A DNA stretch of 64,000 nt, from assembly GCF_963676685.1 (NCBI RefSeq), contig NC_092348.1, positions 17,497,531 through 17,561,530 on the forward strand, given 5' to 3'. How positions within the stretch are numbered: position 1 is the first letter of the stretch; every line of letters starts with the position of its first letter. A program made the translations under genes and the position numbers. Source of the stretch: Mytilus edulis (taxonomy: Eukaryota; Mollusca; Bivalvia; Mytilida; Mytilidae). This document shows positions 46,378 to 59,453 of this stretch, piece after piece. The notes under the pieces are model-generated. The model was not told the DNA's origin. It saw only the letters and a list, made by a program, of their open reading frames with translations, and searched no databases.

Positions 46378-48118
46378 ACTGCTGTTCAGTTTAGTACAAA
46401 GTTACTGAATATAGTCACATGGATATGGAATACAAGCCTTGTAACCTGATTGTCTTTATTTAAAAATAATTTGGTTTATGTGAATATCACAGTTCATGCA
46501 GTTTTCTCAATTTAACAATTGTTTCATATATTAGACCATTTTTCCTGACTTTTTCCTTTAAACACATATTCAAAGGATTTTAATTCCTTACTGTTTGCAT
46601 GTCATGCATGTAGGAAGTTGATTTTTTGTGAAAATTTATCAGTTTTAAATAAAACATGAGTAGCAATCATGATGCTTTTTTCAATTCAAAAGCCAATTGC
46701 AATAAATAATACCGTTTAACAAAAAGGTTCAATGTTATTGCTGTTAAAAGGGAGATCATTCATCAAAGTGCTATTTACACACTGTTTTGTTTTAGTGCTG
46801 TAATGAAAAAAAAATGTACGTCTAGATTATATTTATTTGTATGTGAGCTATGAGTTAACCAATATTTAAAAACACTTGGGTTATTGATATTTTTATGTTT
46901 GTCTTCATTTTATAGCATTGTAAAACTTTTGTGACTGTTTTTGTTCTGTTGAGTTTCAATAGGTTTTTAAACATTCTAGAGTTGTTGGAATGTAACTGGG
47001 TGTTCTATTCATTATTTTTGAATCAGATGTGTAGATTTTCCAGAAATTAGATTGCCTACGGTGGCATATTTTTTTTAAGCAACAAAGACTGTTTTCATCT
47101 TAGAACTAACAGAAATTCCCAAATATGAATTAACCAATATATTGTAACGGTATTGTGTTTCATTTAACCTTTCAAAGCCTTCTTCATCATCTCCAAATGT
47201 TGCCTGTCAAATGCATGCAGTGTGTCTGGTCTTTATGACATTATCCATTTTCTAGAAGTAAAATTTCTACATCTAGTCGAATTTTTTCCCCCTTAAACAT
47301 GGATCTTACAAGTGGATTGATACCCTGAGTTTGTCACTTTCAAACAATAAAGTGCAGGTTAAACCATGCATTCTTTAATGCCCATGTTCTAACTTATATT
47401 TTCTATTTCTTTTTCTGTCATTATTTAGTCTATCATTTCTTTTTGTCTGGTTTGTATGTACAACAATATAGTTTAAAGACTTATTTGTTTCATAATTTGT
47501 GTTCTCAGCAATTTTAAATACATGTACAATCATTGTTTTATGAATTTATGAAATGAAGTAAGAAATTTTACTTCTAAAATTTTTCAGTAATTTGATTACA
47601 CTCATTAATTGGTTGTTTAATAAAACAATAATTGTAATTCTCTGTCATAATTTAAAGTTTAGGATCAATGTGATTAAAATATTTCATTGTTAGGACGATT
47701 TCTATTAGGTCAAGTCAAAAATTAGAGACACCATCAAACTCCATGAAGGGAGACAAAAAATAAACATTTGAAATGGTGGAAATGAACATGCAAAGCGGCA
47801 GTTAAGGGAGTGATGTTTTAGTTATATGGATATTTTTGAAGCATTTTAAGTTTTCTTTGATTAATGAATGGTTCTAAACACTCTCATCATACAAAGAATG
47901 AATTAGAAATATTTATTACAGTAAAATAATCCTACAATATTTAGACGGAAATTAAATGGGATGGTAGGTTGAAAAAGGACAATGTGTAAGATTGTGATAT
48001 TTTGGCGGGCATGTAAATATCATTTATATATCTTCCAATTACTGAACCTGTTTTTCTAATCTTTGTAGACAGTTCAGATTATACTGTTGTTAATAAATTG
48101 ATTCTGAAATATTTTATA
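46378..48118. other. Downstream intergenic sequence, no gene seen
   Basis: AT-rich. Further AATAAA signals, such as near 46,650, suggest longer 3' UTRs are possible. Confidence 0.35.
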
Positions 48119-48934
48119 GCGAACCCTATGATAGTTTTCCATAGATTCACCTGCAAGTTACCTGTCGATTTAAACTTTTCTAAGTTCTATTGTCCCATCT
48201 AACAAATACAACAGGTATTGTTCTCTGTATAGTTTATTCACCAGGACCTTTAAATTTCTTCCAAGAGAAATATATCACTCATTGATTAATTTACCTGAAC
48301 AAAAAATTGAACTGTCAATGATGGAAATACATGTACAAATAAGTAATTATGAAACTGCATGTGATGTTGTATTTATTCAATCAAAAACACATTTTCAATT
48401 TGTTTGATATAAACACTGATTTAAAAATTTTAAGTTGATTTCTGATCAAATTTCAACATTTTACCTATTAAAATTTGCTTTTTTTTTAGTCTGTTCACAA
48501 TTTAAAACTTGAAATGATAATGTTTAAATAATGTATTCTTTATAACTGAACAACCACAAAAAACATGCAAATTCTTTAAAACATAAACGCATGCAGTAGT
48601 TCAAAAAAATCAGAAATAAACTTTTTTTAATTAAATCAGTGCTTATATTGAACAGATTGAAAATATATTATTGATATTGAATAAATACTGTATCACATGC
48701 AGTTTATGTGAGTTTATACATGTATTTCAGTGAACAAAGAAGATATTTTTTTGGTCAGGCAAATTAATCAATGAGTGATAGATTTCTCTTGCAAGAAATT
48801 TAAAGGTCCCATCAAATAAACTATACAGAGAACAATACCTGTTGTATTTGTTCAATGGGACAATAGAACTTACAAAAGTTTAAATGGACAGGTAACTTGC
48901 AGGTGAATCTATGGAAAACTATAATAGGGTTCGC
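48119..48934. mobile_element. TIR element, 0.8 kb
   Basis: About 180 bp at 48,119-48,300 (starting GCGAACCCTATGATAGTTTT) recur inverted at 48,752-48,934. There is no coding frame between. The target duplication is unclear. Confidence 0.75.
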
Positions 48935-49080
48935 AATAAGTTATTCTATTAAACACGTCAAAACAATTGAAGGTTTGTACCATGTCCAGAAGGTTTTGAT
49001 CAAAAACTTATTTAATAGTCTCCTGAGTGTTTGTTGATACCAATAGTCTGAATTAATTTTGAAGGCAGATAATTCACTCA

Positions 49081-49440
49081 TTGGACAGCCAATTGGTATT
49101 GACCTCGAGCATCACTAATGAGACATTTATTGTTGAATTGTGCATCTGGTGCAAAAAAATTAACATCATTTATGACTTTACTACCTACACTGGGTGGATG
49201 CCTTTGCTGTTAGTCCATGAGGGTAACACCAGTCAAGTTCCCAGTACCGAAGTACATGCAAATACTGATACTGATTAATTAAAATTTGCTGTTTTAATAT
49301 ATTACATATTCTTATGTTGTCCAGTATCACTGAAGAGTAGTTTATTGCCGAAAGGCACATCTTGTCAGAATTTATGTTTTATCAAAAGGGGAACGAGGAC
49401 CTACCTAAACAACTGGTAAAATTGTTTTGGTTTTAGTAGA
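49081..49440 (+). repeat. Decayed repeats related to module A
   Basis: TCGAGCATCACTAATGAGAC at 49,106 and AGTATCACTGAAGAGTAG at 49,323 look like degraded module A cores. The 65-codon frame at 49,081 spans this repeat and is not a supported gene. Confidence 0.4.
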
Positions 49441-49789
49441 AGCTAAAAGTGTATAGAATTGTTGATGGGATCCATTATTTGTGGATGAGAACAAATCATC
49501 TTCAGGTGTTACCAGTAATATATACAAAGGCAACAGTAGTACACCTGCCAGGCGCCCGTTTCGTCTTAAAAGGACTCAAGACTTGCGCATATATCAAAGA
49601 TTTTTAAGGCAAAATCAATAATGAAAACGCCAAAAGTTTTGCAAAATACGTCTAAAGTAACTTTTGTCATATGGTAGACACACTTGGTGTTTAAGTTCGT
49701 TCTTGAGACAAACCTTATTAGATTTTTTTGTTTGTTTTTTGTCTCTAACGATTTATTAAACAATAATAAGAATTTGTTAAGCTATACGC

Positions 49790-50060
49790 ACTTCACATTT
49801 TCTCCTGTAACACACATATTGTGATCAGAATGCGATGTTGAAAACATAGAACAAGGTTGATAGTAAAAAAACATTTGGAAACAAGAAATTCCGAAAAGTG
49901 CCAGTCTTATGCTATTTATGCTTGTGGGTAGAAATACCTTGCTGTTACTAATTTTTTCAATACTAAATTGATAACATTTAAAGCATTCGCACTTCACATT
50001 TTCTCCTGTAACACATACCTTGTGATCAGAATGAGATGCTGAAAACATATTGTTGATAGT
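49790..50060 (-). repeat. Direct duplication of about 75 bp
   Basis: ACTTCACATTTTCTCCTGTA and the following 55 bp occur at about 49,790 and 49,988. The minus-strand frame therefore contains HSDH(K/N)(V/M)CVTGENVKC twice. No family is recognised. Confidence 0.6.
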
Positions 50061-50285
50061 AAGAAGTAAGGCAATAAAAATACCAAACTCTGAGGAAATT
50101 TCAAAGCGGAAAATCCCTTATAATATAGTAAAACCAACAGCTCAAACACATGAAACGAATGGATAACAACTGTCATATTCCTTACTAGCTATATGCATTT
50201 TCCTATGTAGAAAATAGTCGGTTAAACCTGGGTTTTTAGCTAGCTAAACAGCTTAATTATATGACAGTCGTCATATTTCATTATA
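50040..50285 (-). repeat. Dispersed repeat module B
   Basis: ATGAAACGAATGGATAACAA, CTGTCATATTCCTTACTAGC and TTTAGCTAGCTAAACAG match the other B copies. Confidence 0.65.
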
Positions 50286-50859
50286 TTGATAAAAATGAGT
50301 GAACCGAAACAAACAGACATAATAGGTGAAAATGTCAAAAATAGGTGTACAGCAGTCAACGGTAAAATTATTTCTTCAATAGATTGTATTTGGATCCGCC
50401 CAAAATTGACATTATCCGAATTCAAAATGCAAATGGTTATGTTAATTTATGTTGCAATTGTCGTCACCTTAAAAAAAAGTTTCATTAATGATCTTCCTAC
50501 TTTCCTAGTTCTAAAGTTGAAACCCTACTTTTTCATGAACAACAAGGAGAAACTTATTGGTTAAAAAGAACCGCTCACCGACACACTTGAGTTATTCGTA
50601 TAGCATGGAGAAGATGTATTAAATATGGTGTTCATAAAATAACTTTTGCCATAAAGAATGTCAAACAATATTTAAGCATGTTTAATTTCAATGTACATTT
50701 TAACAGATATATAACATGAAACAGCTAAACCTCCGTCATGAAAACAATGTAAGGTAACAAGTTCTACTAATGCATTTGTAGTGTATATTTTTCCCTATCT
50801 AACATAAGTTGATATAAACAATGGAATAGTATTGCAACAAATATTCTTTTCGATTCGTG

Positions 50860-50965
50860 TTATGAGATTGAGCTTTTGATTTTGCCATTTGATAAGGGAC
50901 CTTCCGTTTTTCAATTTTCTTCGGAGTTCAGTATTTTTCTAATTTTACTTTTTACCATTTTTTAC
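50860..50965 (+). repeat. Dispersed repeat module B, partial
   Basis: Contains GCTTTTGATTTTGCCATTTG and CTTCGGAGTTCAGTATTTTT. Confidence 0.6.
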
Positions 50966-51744
50966 GATATGAATCTACTAACTTAAAAGAATATTCCTTT
51001 CATTTATAAATACATTGTATTATATTAGGAGGGAACTTACAATACATGACTGGCATCACATGATCATAGAAATTGAAAAAAAACCTAAACAACAATAATA
51101 CAACCGATTGCATATATATATAAATATATATATTTGTTTGTTTCATGAACATGAGACAGTTTCTAGACTAATTACTGCAAACGTCATATGATTCAACAAA
51201 TATCATGTGATCCCAAATGAGATTGACATAATTCTTAAATACGAATATTATAAAGAATTTAAATGACTGAAATAATGCCAATAAGTAATATCTATTTTAA
51301 GTGAATCACGTGATCCTTCATGTGACTCGAAACAAAATTGTATCGATTGATCTAACATGTCTAACATGTCTAATGCATGAAACTTCCCAAGCTCAGTTGT
51401 AAGATTTCAAACCAGAAGCCCCTAATAGATTTACAACATCAGTTTTACCGAATATGTTGGTGATGTGTCCATAAAAAATACATGGCGATAGTTACTACCG
51501 GGTTCTCTAAATGAATACAATGTTTTTGTAAACAAGAAGGATTATAATATTTTTGTTAATAAAGGTATGTTGTGAGTATAGATTGTTATATCACCTGTCC
51601 AGTAATCAGCACTTCTGCTGTGATATGTCACGACTAAAGTTATTAATTATATAGTCATAGTAAAAAGTCTTTATATTTTTTTTCTCTCCGAAATATGAAG
51701 GAACTTCCTTCTAATAAGTAGATTTTCTTGAAGTATCTTTCGGA
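50966..51744. other. Intergenic stretch, no gene seen
   Basis: AT-rich with short (TA)n. No coding signal noticed. Confidence 0.35.
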
Positions 51745-51870
51745 ACTTTGGGTTCTCAATGCTTTTTAACTCTGTACTATAGCCTCTTCAGATTATTTCA
51801 TTCGAGCGTCACTGGACGTGCATGTGGAGTTTTTAAATTTAGACGACACCAGCTTCTAACGTACAAAATT
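51745..51870 (+). repeat. Dispersed repeat module A, diverged
   Basis: TTCTCAATGCTTTTTAACTC and TTCGAGCGTCACTGGACGTG. Confidence 0.55.
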
Positions 51871-52328
51871 TCAATACAGCTGGAATATATAATGATTGAT
51901 GGATTGATTGGTGATCGCTTTACGCTGCATCATCACAAAAAGGCTATATCCCGGCGAAGTATATATATTGAGTTTAAACTAAGAAAACACAATGAACAAA
52001 ACATTGCTATTTTTAATTATTTATAACAAAATAATATGGTATCATTTATTGATTTTTTTTATCGGTTCATATCCATGCATGTACATTTTAATCCTTGGTT
52101 TTGAGTAGTTTTTCCTCAGTTGTTTATATAAATTTTATGTATCTTATGTATTCAAGTAGACAAGGCATAAATATTCATATTTATTAAACTAGTGTTTATT
52201 TGTACAAATATAATCAGTTTATACATTTATGCGAAAAAATGATGTAAACTAATATCCAGAATTGAAATAAAGTTATAGTTATCAAGAAAAGATTGCAATG
52301 AACACGGCACTGTTTTATGTTTTAAACC

Positions 52329-52640
52329 TCGGTCACACCTTACGGATAGCTCAAACGGATGCCTAAAGCCTCGGTCACACCTTACCGGATAGCACGAACG
52401 GAAGCCTAACGGATGAAAATAAAAGTTGTCCGTTGATAAAATTGTTATCCGTTAGGAGTCCGTTGATGTACTGACCAAATAAAACGGACGCGTGACGAAT
52501 GCATAACGTACACACAACGGATATGCAACGTACGAGAAACGGAAACGTAACGGACAGAACGGATGTCGAACGTACATCCAACGGACGAGTACCGCAAAAC
52601 CGGACACCTAACGGAAGCGTACCGGATAAAACGGATGAAC
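52329..52640. repeat. ACGGA-rich degenerate repeat
   Basis: CCTCGGTCACACCTTAC appears twice at the start. After it come about 20 irregular copies of (A)ACGGA or ACGTAACGGA spaced roughly 10-20 bp. Both strands give long open frames because of the periodicity, and none is a supported gene. Confidence 0.55.
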
Positions 52641-53292
52641 AAGATATACGGAAAAATTAAAGGCGACAATTATAATAATACATGTAAATCGCATAAATAT
52701 TCAAAATGTTTCTGTGTAACTGGGTTTGGTTTGTTCTTCAAAATGCCGCCAAAGGGCAGTGTCTTGCCTGAATAAGAGCTTCAAGATTGCGAGGACGTGC
52801 CCTTACTCTATGATCGACTATGAATAATAATGATAGATAGGTATTCTCATAATACTGGTAACATTCCCAAATTATTGCCCTAATGAGATGTAACCTACAG
52901 ATCAGAACTAGGAATCAGTATGTAAACAAAATTAATTATCTATGAATATTCTATTTCTCCCAAAAAGAGGTGTGGTTTGAGAAACAGAAGTGCACAAAAT
53001 AGAAGAATGCATTGCTCATATCAATTATCGTTACCATGCAATCGTTTGATAATGAAAACATCTTTGGTCTACTTTGAATAAACTATCACAGAATAATGTC
53101 TCATTATGAATAATTTATATGAAATGTTCTTAATGCACGCTTCTTCTTTGAATTAAAAAATACCACAAACAAATTGTTGAGAACTATATATTTCCTACTT
53201 ATATATTATAATCTAAGATATGCTATAGTTTTATCATACTTATTTGTAGTTACATACATATTAGCATGGTTTTTGGTTTTACATGAAGAGCC
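52641..53292. other. Region upstream of the VPS4 paralogue
   Basis: No MIT-domain exon could be recognised here or further back to 46,263. No clear promoter motif. Confidence 0.35.
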
Positions 53293-56200
53293 ATGACAGA
53301 GAAAACAATGGAGAAAAGCGATGTCAATTCAACAGAGCCAACAGGGGAAAACATCTTAAATGACCAAATGTCTGGTGAGTGGAACTCGTCATCAGTACAA
53401 AAACGATATGTCATACTTAAGATGTTCATAACTGTTTGAGCATAAGCGCCTCTTCTTGTTTTCAAGAAGCTCCCAAAAAAGTATTTACAGAAATTAAATC
53501 AGATATCTAAATAGAGGTGAAATAGGAGGAGGATTATATACCAAGTATGCATATTCATCGTTAAATGAGTAAAACACACCCTTTCAAATATAAACCTGGT
53601 GATGTTAAAGTCAATGCACAAAGAGAACAAAGTTGTGGATATGAAAAGTAAAGCATATACTTGGTTATTGTAGTATTTATATTCCAGTATGGTCAATTTA
53701 GTCATGAAATCCGAAGGGCTGTCAATAACTTGACTGTTTGAAAACATTGATTTCAAGTAATTGTTTAAAAACCTCCTGGTAAGAAGCAATCATATACCAA
53801 GAAAATATGATCGACAAGAAACGTAAAGTCTTAAAATATTTTTTTCGGCCTGGAAAAAAATGTACCTTAGTCTAAAGATATTTATTTATAGTGGATTGGG
53901 AAGCAAGTTTTTGCAACTTATTATAATTCCTTTCCACTTTGCGGGTGCGAGTGCTGCCTTGTAGCGGCATTAACCTACTCTTTTTCGAAATCTACAAGGG
54001 TGTCTTTAACGTCCAAGAGATATGACTCTCTTAACACAGGTCAGCCATGTATCGTCCCCTTCCGACGGACTATCATCGTTTCCTCAAGACCATACTCGCA
54101 AATGGTGTCAAGAGAGAGCCGAAAATTCATTCCCTGAAAATTTCATCCCGGAACGGGAATCGAACCAGGAACCTTTTTGTTATTAGTCCGATGCACTAAC
54201 CACTTCACCAAATGTACTTTATATACATGCAGTGCAGGAATCTGTTTACAGACAATTGGAAGTACTCAATAGGAAATTTTCCATTTTAGTTAAATTTTTA
54301 CCGAACATTAGAAAGATGATCTCTACGTTTTAGTCCAGACATGAAGATCATATGTATTTGTGGTATTCTTTATGTTTAGTTCAATATGATAGATTCAATT
54401 AACACTTCCTCAAACCTTTCATTTTTTCCAGCTTCTTTTCATGCCCAACAAGAATGTCCGTAAATTAAAACTTGTCACAGGAGAAATAAAATTGAGACCC
54501 AGATGACAGTCAGATATCATGCAAATCAAGCAAAAATTAGACTGGTTTTCGGGCTAACAAAAACAGATTTATAAGACTGGCAAATGCATGAATGTAGCTA
54601 AAGCTTTTACGCTAATCAAAATGCGATGAAACTGATTTCAGGTACACCGCATTGACAAACGATGAGATTCTTCGCATGTGACCCTTTTTGAAACTATCTT
54701 TAAACATGGTAATTGTGTTACAACTTAAAAAAAAAATGGATGAGTTGATCACCCTCGAACTAATCTTATAAACATAAAAGATGCCATTTTCGATTTGAAT
54801 GTAAATATTGTTCCTTTTGCAGATGCTATTTTAATGGAAAGACCTAATGTGTCCTGGGATAATGTTGCTGGATTAGATTCAGCAAAAAAGACATTGATAG
54901 AAGGTGTTGTTTTACCTCTCAAATATCCAGATTTGTTTTCCGGTATGTATTTACTTTTATTCATAGTGGGAAAATGAGACGAGCATGATCAAGTCACTGT
55001 CATCTAGATGTTATCTGAAATAACTTTTGAATAACATCCGATGCAAAATAAAAAAAACGTTAAACTGATAAGTATGAATTTTTTTACCAACCATTATAAT
55101 CAAAGGCGTTTTAGGCGTGATCCTCTTTTCCTGTTTCTATTTGTTTTACCGAGATGTAGCGTGTAAACGAGTCATAGCATAACTCATTTTAAAGTGTGAA
55201 AATGAAAAGAAGAAGAGATTTGCATGCATAAAGTCCTATGTTTCACAAGGAATGAAGAGGATTAAGTCAAGTCGCATGCATAAACTGCTGTTATCGTGAT
55301 GTTTTATGTGTAAAGACATTTTAAATAAGAAAATAAATAGTTGAAAAACTAATGAATATCTACTTTAAAATTCCGATCTAGTAAAGTTTGGGTTCGCGCC
55401 TCATGCTCATGTGATATCGTTTAGCTATCGACTCCACCTTGTCTATTTGTACGAAGAATAAGGACGACAACGACAGACAAATAAATCCAGGCTACATTTA
55501 TAAACTGTGCCAAACAGATCTGTGTTTGAAATAATGTAATGAATTAGATACATATGTTACACATAACATAAGTAAGTATATGAAAGTTAAAAATAAGCCA
55601 ACAATCCACATTTGTAAAGCAGCATTGAGAAATATAAACATGTAGGATGCAGATCATATGTAAAGATACACATACAGTTGTTTAGTTTTTGATTGTAGAT
55701 TATAATATGAAAACTTGCTTTATTTTAGGAAGAAAAGGACGTCCTTGGCAAGGAATACTGCTATATGGGGTATGTATTCCCTTAAACGAAAAATATGTCT
55801 TTTATTCATAGTAACATTTTCTTTTTTTTTTTAACTGAAAACAATTTTTTTTTTAAATTTCCTGTTACAAAACTTTGAATTTTTCCAAAAACTAAGTATT
55901 TTCTTATCCCAGGAATAGATTACCTCAGTCGTATTTGGCACAACATTTTGAAATTTTGGGCCCTCAAATGCTTTCATATTTGTACTTGTTTGAATTTACA
56001 ACTATTTTGATCTGAGCGTCAATGATGAGTCTAACGTAGACGAAACGCACATCTGGCGTATGCAATTATAATCCTAGTATCTTTGATAACAATTTGATTA
56101 ATTTTTGAATGGCAATACAACAACCAAATAACGTGATGAGAAATCCCAAACGTATATTTATAAGTAAGGGGAGAATGTTTTCGTCTGAAAATGATGACCA

Positions 56201-59200
56201 GCAAACCTTTTTCTAAAATTTTGTAACTGGCATTTGAAACTCCGAGAATTGTAGAGTTATTACAAGTCTGGATCAAATATCAAAATCAAAAGGTGCATAT
56301 ATGACTATACACTCATAGATATACAAGTCTTACAATTTTGTACATCACAAAAAAAAACTTACGACTAAGACTGATCATAGGTCAAGTCATTAACAATTAA
56401 ATACTTACGATCAATCTTACTCATTTTTTTTAGAAACCGACTTAAGACTTTCATTTTGTATGCAAATTCATGAGGGACGATAGAATAAAAAAGTTAAATA
56501 TTCCAAACAAAATGAAAAAACATTTTGGACCCAATATTCAAAAAGCTTAGATGAGCTGAGGTTATTTATATTTTTAGTAAAACATCCTAACTATTAAAAA
56601 AAACTAAATATGTGGCAACAGTGAACTCACAATTGAAACCATATCGATTAAAAGTCATGTCAACATGTCTTATAGGAGGAAAATATTTTAATTACACAAC
56701 AACTGAACACAAATTAAAGCTTTTCGATAATGGCGCTTTCATAATTAGGGTTGGAATCCTAATTTTAAAACAGATATCTTTCTTTTCTTTGTCGAATTGC
56801 AAAGCAATGTAAAGTCCACATTAGAAAATAAACACTCTTGAATTACTTTTTTAAATATTTAATTAGTTTTTATGATATTCAAGTCGATTGGTAAAACATC
56901 AAACGGTACTATTTTGACTGCAACAGATGCCCCTTGACAACATATCGTCTTAGTGGTACTCGATTCAAAAGATGTATAAAATGTTGGCATGCTAATACAA
57001 CAAAAAGGAACAAATGTATAACAAATGTATAACCATTTCTAAAACATGAAATTTGAAATTCATGTAAATAAGCTTCATGTAAAATGTACGTAGAATTAAT
57101 TTAGATATTTCAAAGCAATTTTAAATTAATTTCATATTAATTAACTTGATTTTTTAGATAATTATATACAAAACATCTGATTAAACAGTTACGTTTAAGT
57201 CTATGAGCTTTGGCTAGCAATAAAACCAGGTTCAAATTACCTCTTAATATCCTGCACCAAGTCATGAATATGGCAGTTTTTATCAAATAGTCCGTTTCTC
57301 TGTATATTGGCGTTTGTTTCAGTGTTTCTGTCATTTTGTTGTTTTTCTCTCATAAGGTGATGTGTTTCCCCTCTGGTTTAGTTTGTAGCCCAGTTTCTGG
57401 AGAAAATTCTTAAATTTGTTCATATTTAGAAGAAGTTTACTTCATATGCATTGCTTCCGTCCAGGAAGCAATTCCCCGATATATTTTTCGTATGCAAAGT
57501 GACCTCAATGTGACCCATCTCGTAAAAATCCGGTGATCGCAATACGCATGGATGTCCTTAAAATAAACTATTATCTGATTGTACATGTTAACCACGTGCT
57601 CAATGTCCATACTTTTTGTTGGTTGTTGACAAACAGGGGTTACAATTGTTAAACTTCGGCTTCAAAACACGAACTTTAATTACCTGCCATGTTTTCACAA
57701 CAACACTGACCGATTGACAAAAAATTGACGATTATATACGAAATTTAGGCGAAAAAATTGATAAAATCGTGCACAGAAGACTAAGTTTATGATGTTTGTA
57801 TGCATTGGTTCAAGAATTGAAATAACATCATTTTTCACCGGTCACTCGTTTCTTATGACTTTGAATAAAAAAATAAAATCACAAATATACTGAACTTCGA
57901 GGAAAATTCAAAACGGAAAGTTCCTTATCAAATGACAGAATCAAATGATAAAACACATCAAACGAATGGAGAACAACTGTCGTATTTCTTTAATACACCA
58001 CAGAATTACCTTCCGTTGGTGCTAATATTTTCCTGTGCTTTCAGATAAACATTTTTACATTTTTCAACATTACCTCTTCTTAATTTATTTCAGCCACCAG
58101 GTACTGGCAAATCCGATCTCACCAAAGCATTAGCCACGGAGACTACCAATACATCCTTCTTTTATGTGTCGTCACGCAAGATATCATCTAAATGGTCAGA
58201 CGGTGAAAAGTAAGGGCCGAAGCGGATATTCTTTCAAATAAACTTTTAATGCTTGAGCAAAATGTTTTTTTTTTAAAGACCTGTTATTTTAGGAAAACAA
58301 ACATACTTCAAATGAAACGCATTTTTTTATATATACTAGGAGAAACAAAGTAGAATATCAAGATTTTAAACAGAAAGGCATATATAAACATGACCAAAAA
58401 ACTAAATATAAAAGGACAAAGAACAAAACACAAAACACTTACCCCATAAAAGCGTGGTAAATACAATTTGCCCTGGAAAATAATAACTTACTCTGACACC
58501 AATGCTGACACATTAATTTATTTTTGGGGATCAATAACATTCGAAGATGTTAACTGAAAGTTGTGACTATTTGCATTTGTTTTTCTTGTCTTATAAGATA
58601 TTGTATATTCAAATCTGCAGAATGAAAAAATAAATTTGAATATACTTTTGTTTTTGAAAAAATAATTCAAAAGGTGAACGATTTGACTGGTGAACTACAA
58701 TTGCACCGACGATAACTGTACCAATTTATGAGTTGGTTGGGTAAATGTAAGGCGTTTTATGAATTTTATGATTTTCAGATTACTTCAAACATTATTTACT
58801 ACAGCAAGGGAACACAAAAATAGTATAATCTTTATTGATGAAGTTGATGCTTTATGTGGGGATTGTAGTGAATATGAATCATTAAGGAGAGTAAAAACGG
58901 AATTCCTAATCCAGATGGGTGGTGAAAATAAAAACGTGCAGGTATTAGGAGCTACAAATACACCCTGGATGTTAGACGCGACTACTCGCAAAAGGTATCT
59001 CAAAGTCCAATTGTTTAGCGCATGTCAAATATTTCAAAATTATTGCATTTTTCTAAATGAAATTACATCTTATGAACTAGTCGTTCGAAATTCGGAAAAT
59101 TCTTGAATTGCGACAGACAAGTAAATAAACTCATCATAGATATCAGGAGTGCAATTTTATATTTACGCCAGACGCGCGTTTCGTCTACAAAAGACTCAGT

Positions 59201-59414
59201 GACGCTCGAATGAAAAAAAGTTAAAAAGGCTAAATAAAGTAAGAAGGTGAAGAGCATTGAGGACCAAAAATTCCTAAATGTTTTGCCAAATACAGCTATG
59301 GTAATCTAATCATCAGGTAGAAAAGCCTTAGTATTTCAAAAATTCAAAGTTTTGTTAACAGTTAGGTTGTATAGTATTATTAGTTGTATTACCTCAACAT
59401 CAGATGACCTACGC

Positions 59415-59453
<39 letters not shown>

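Noticed and set aside
46263..53290. Search for MIT-domain exons of the VPS4 paralogue
   Set aside because: No stretch resembling the [14 protein letters not shown] or [10 protein letters not shown] exons was found by eye. Short exons could be missed; a translated search with VPS4 exons 2 and 3 would decide.
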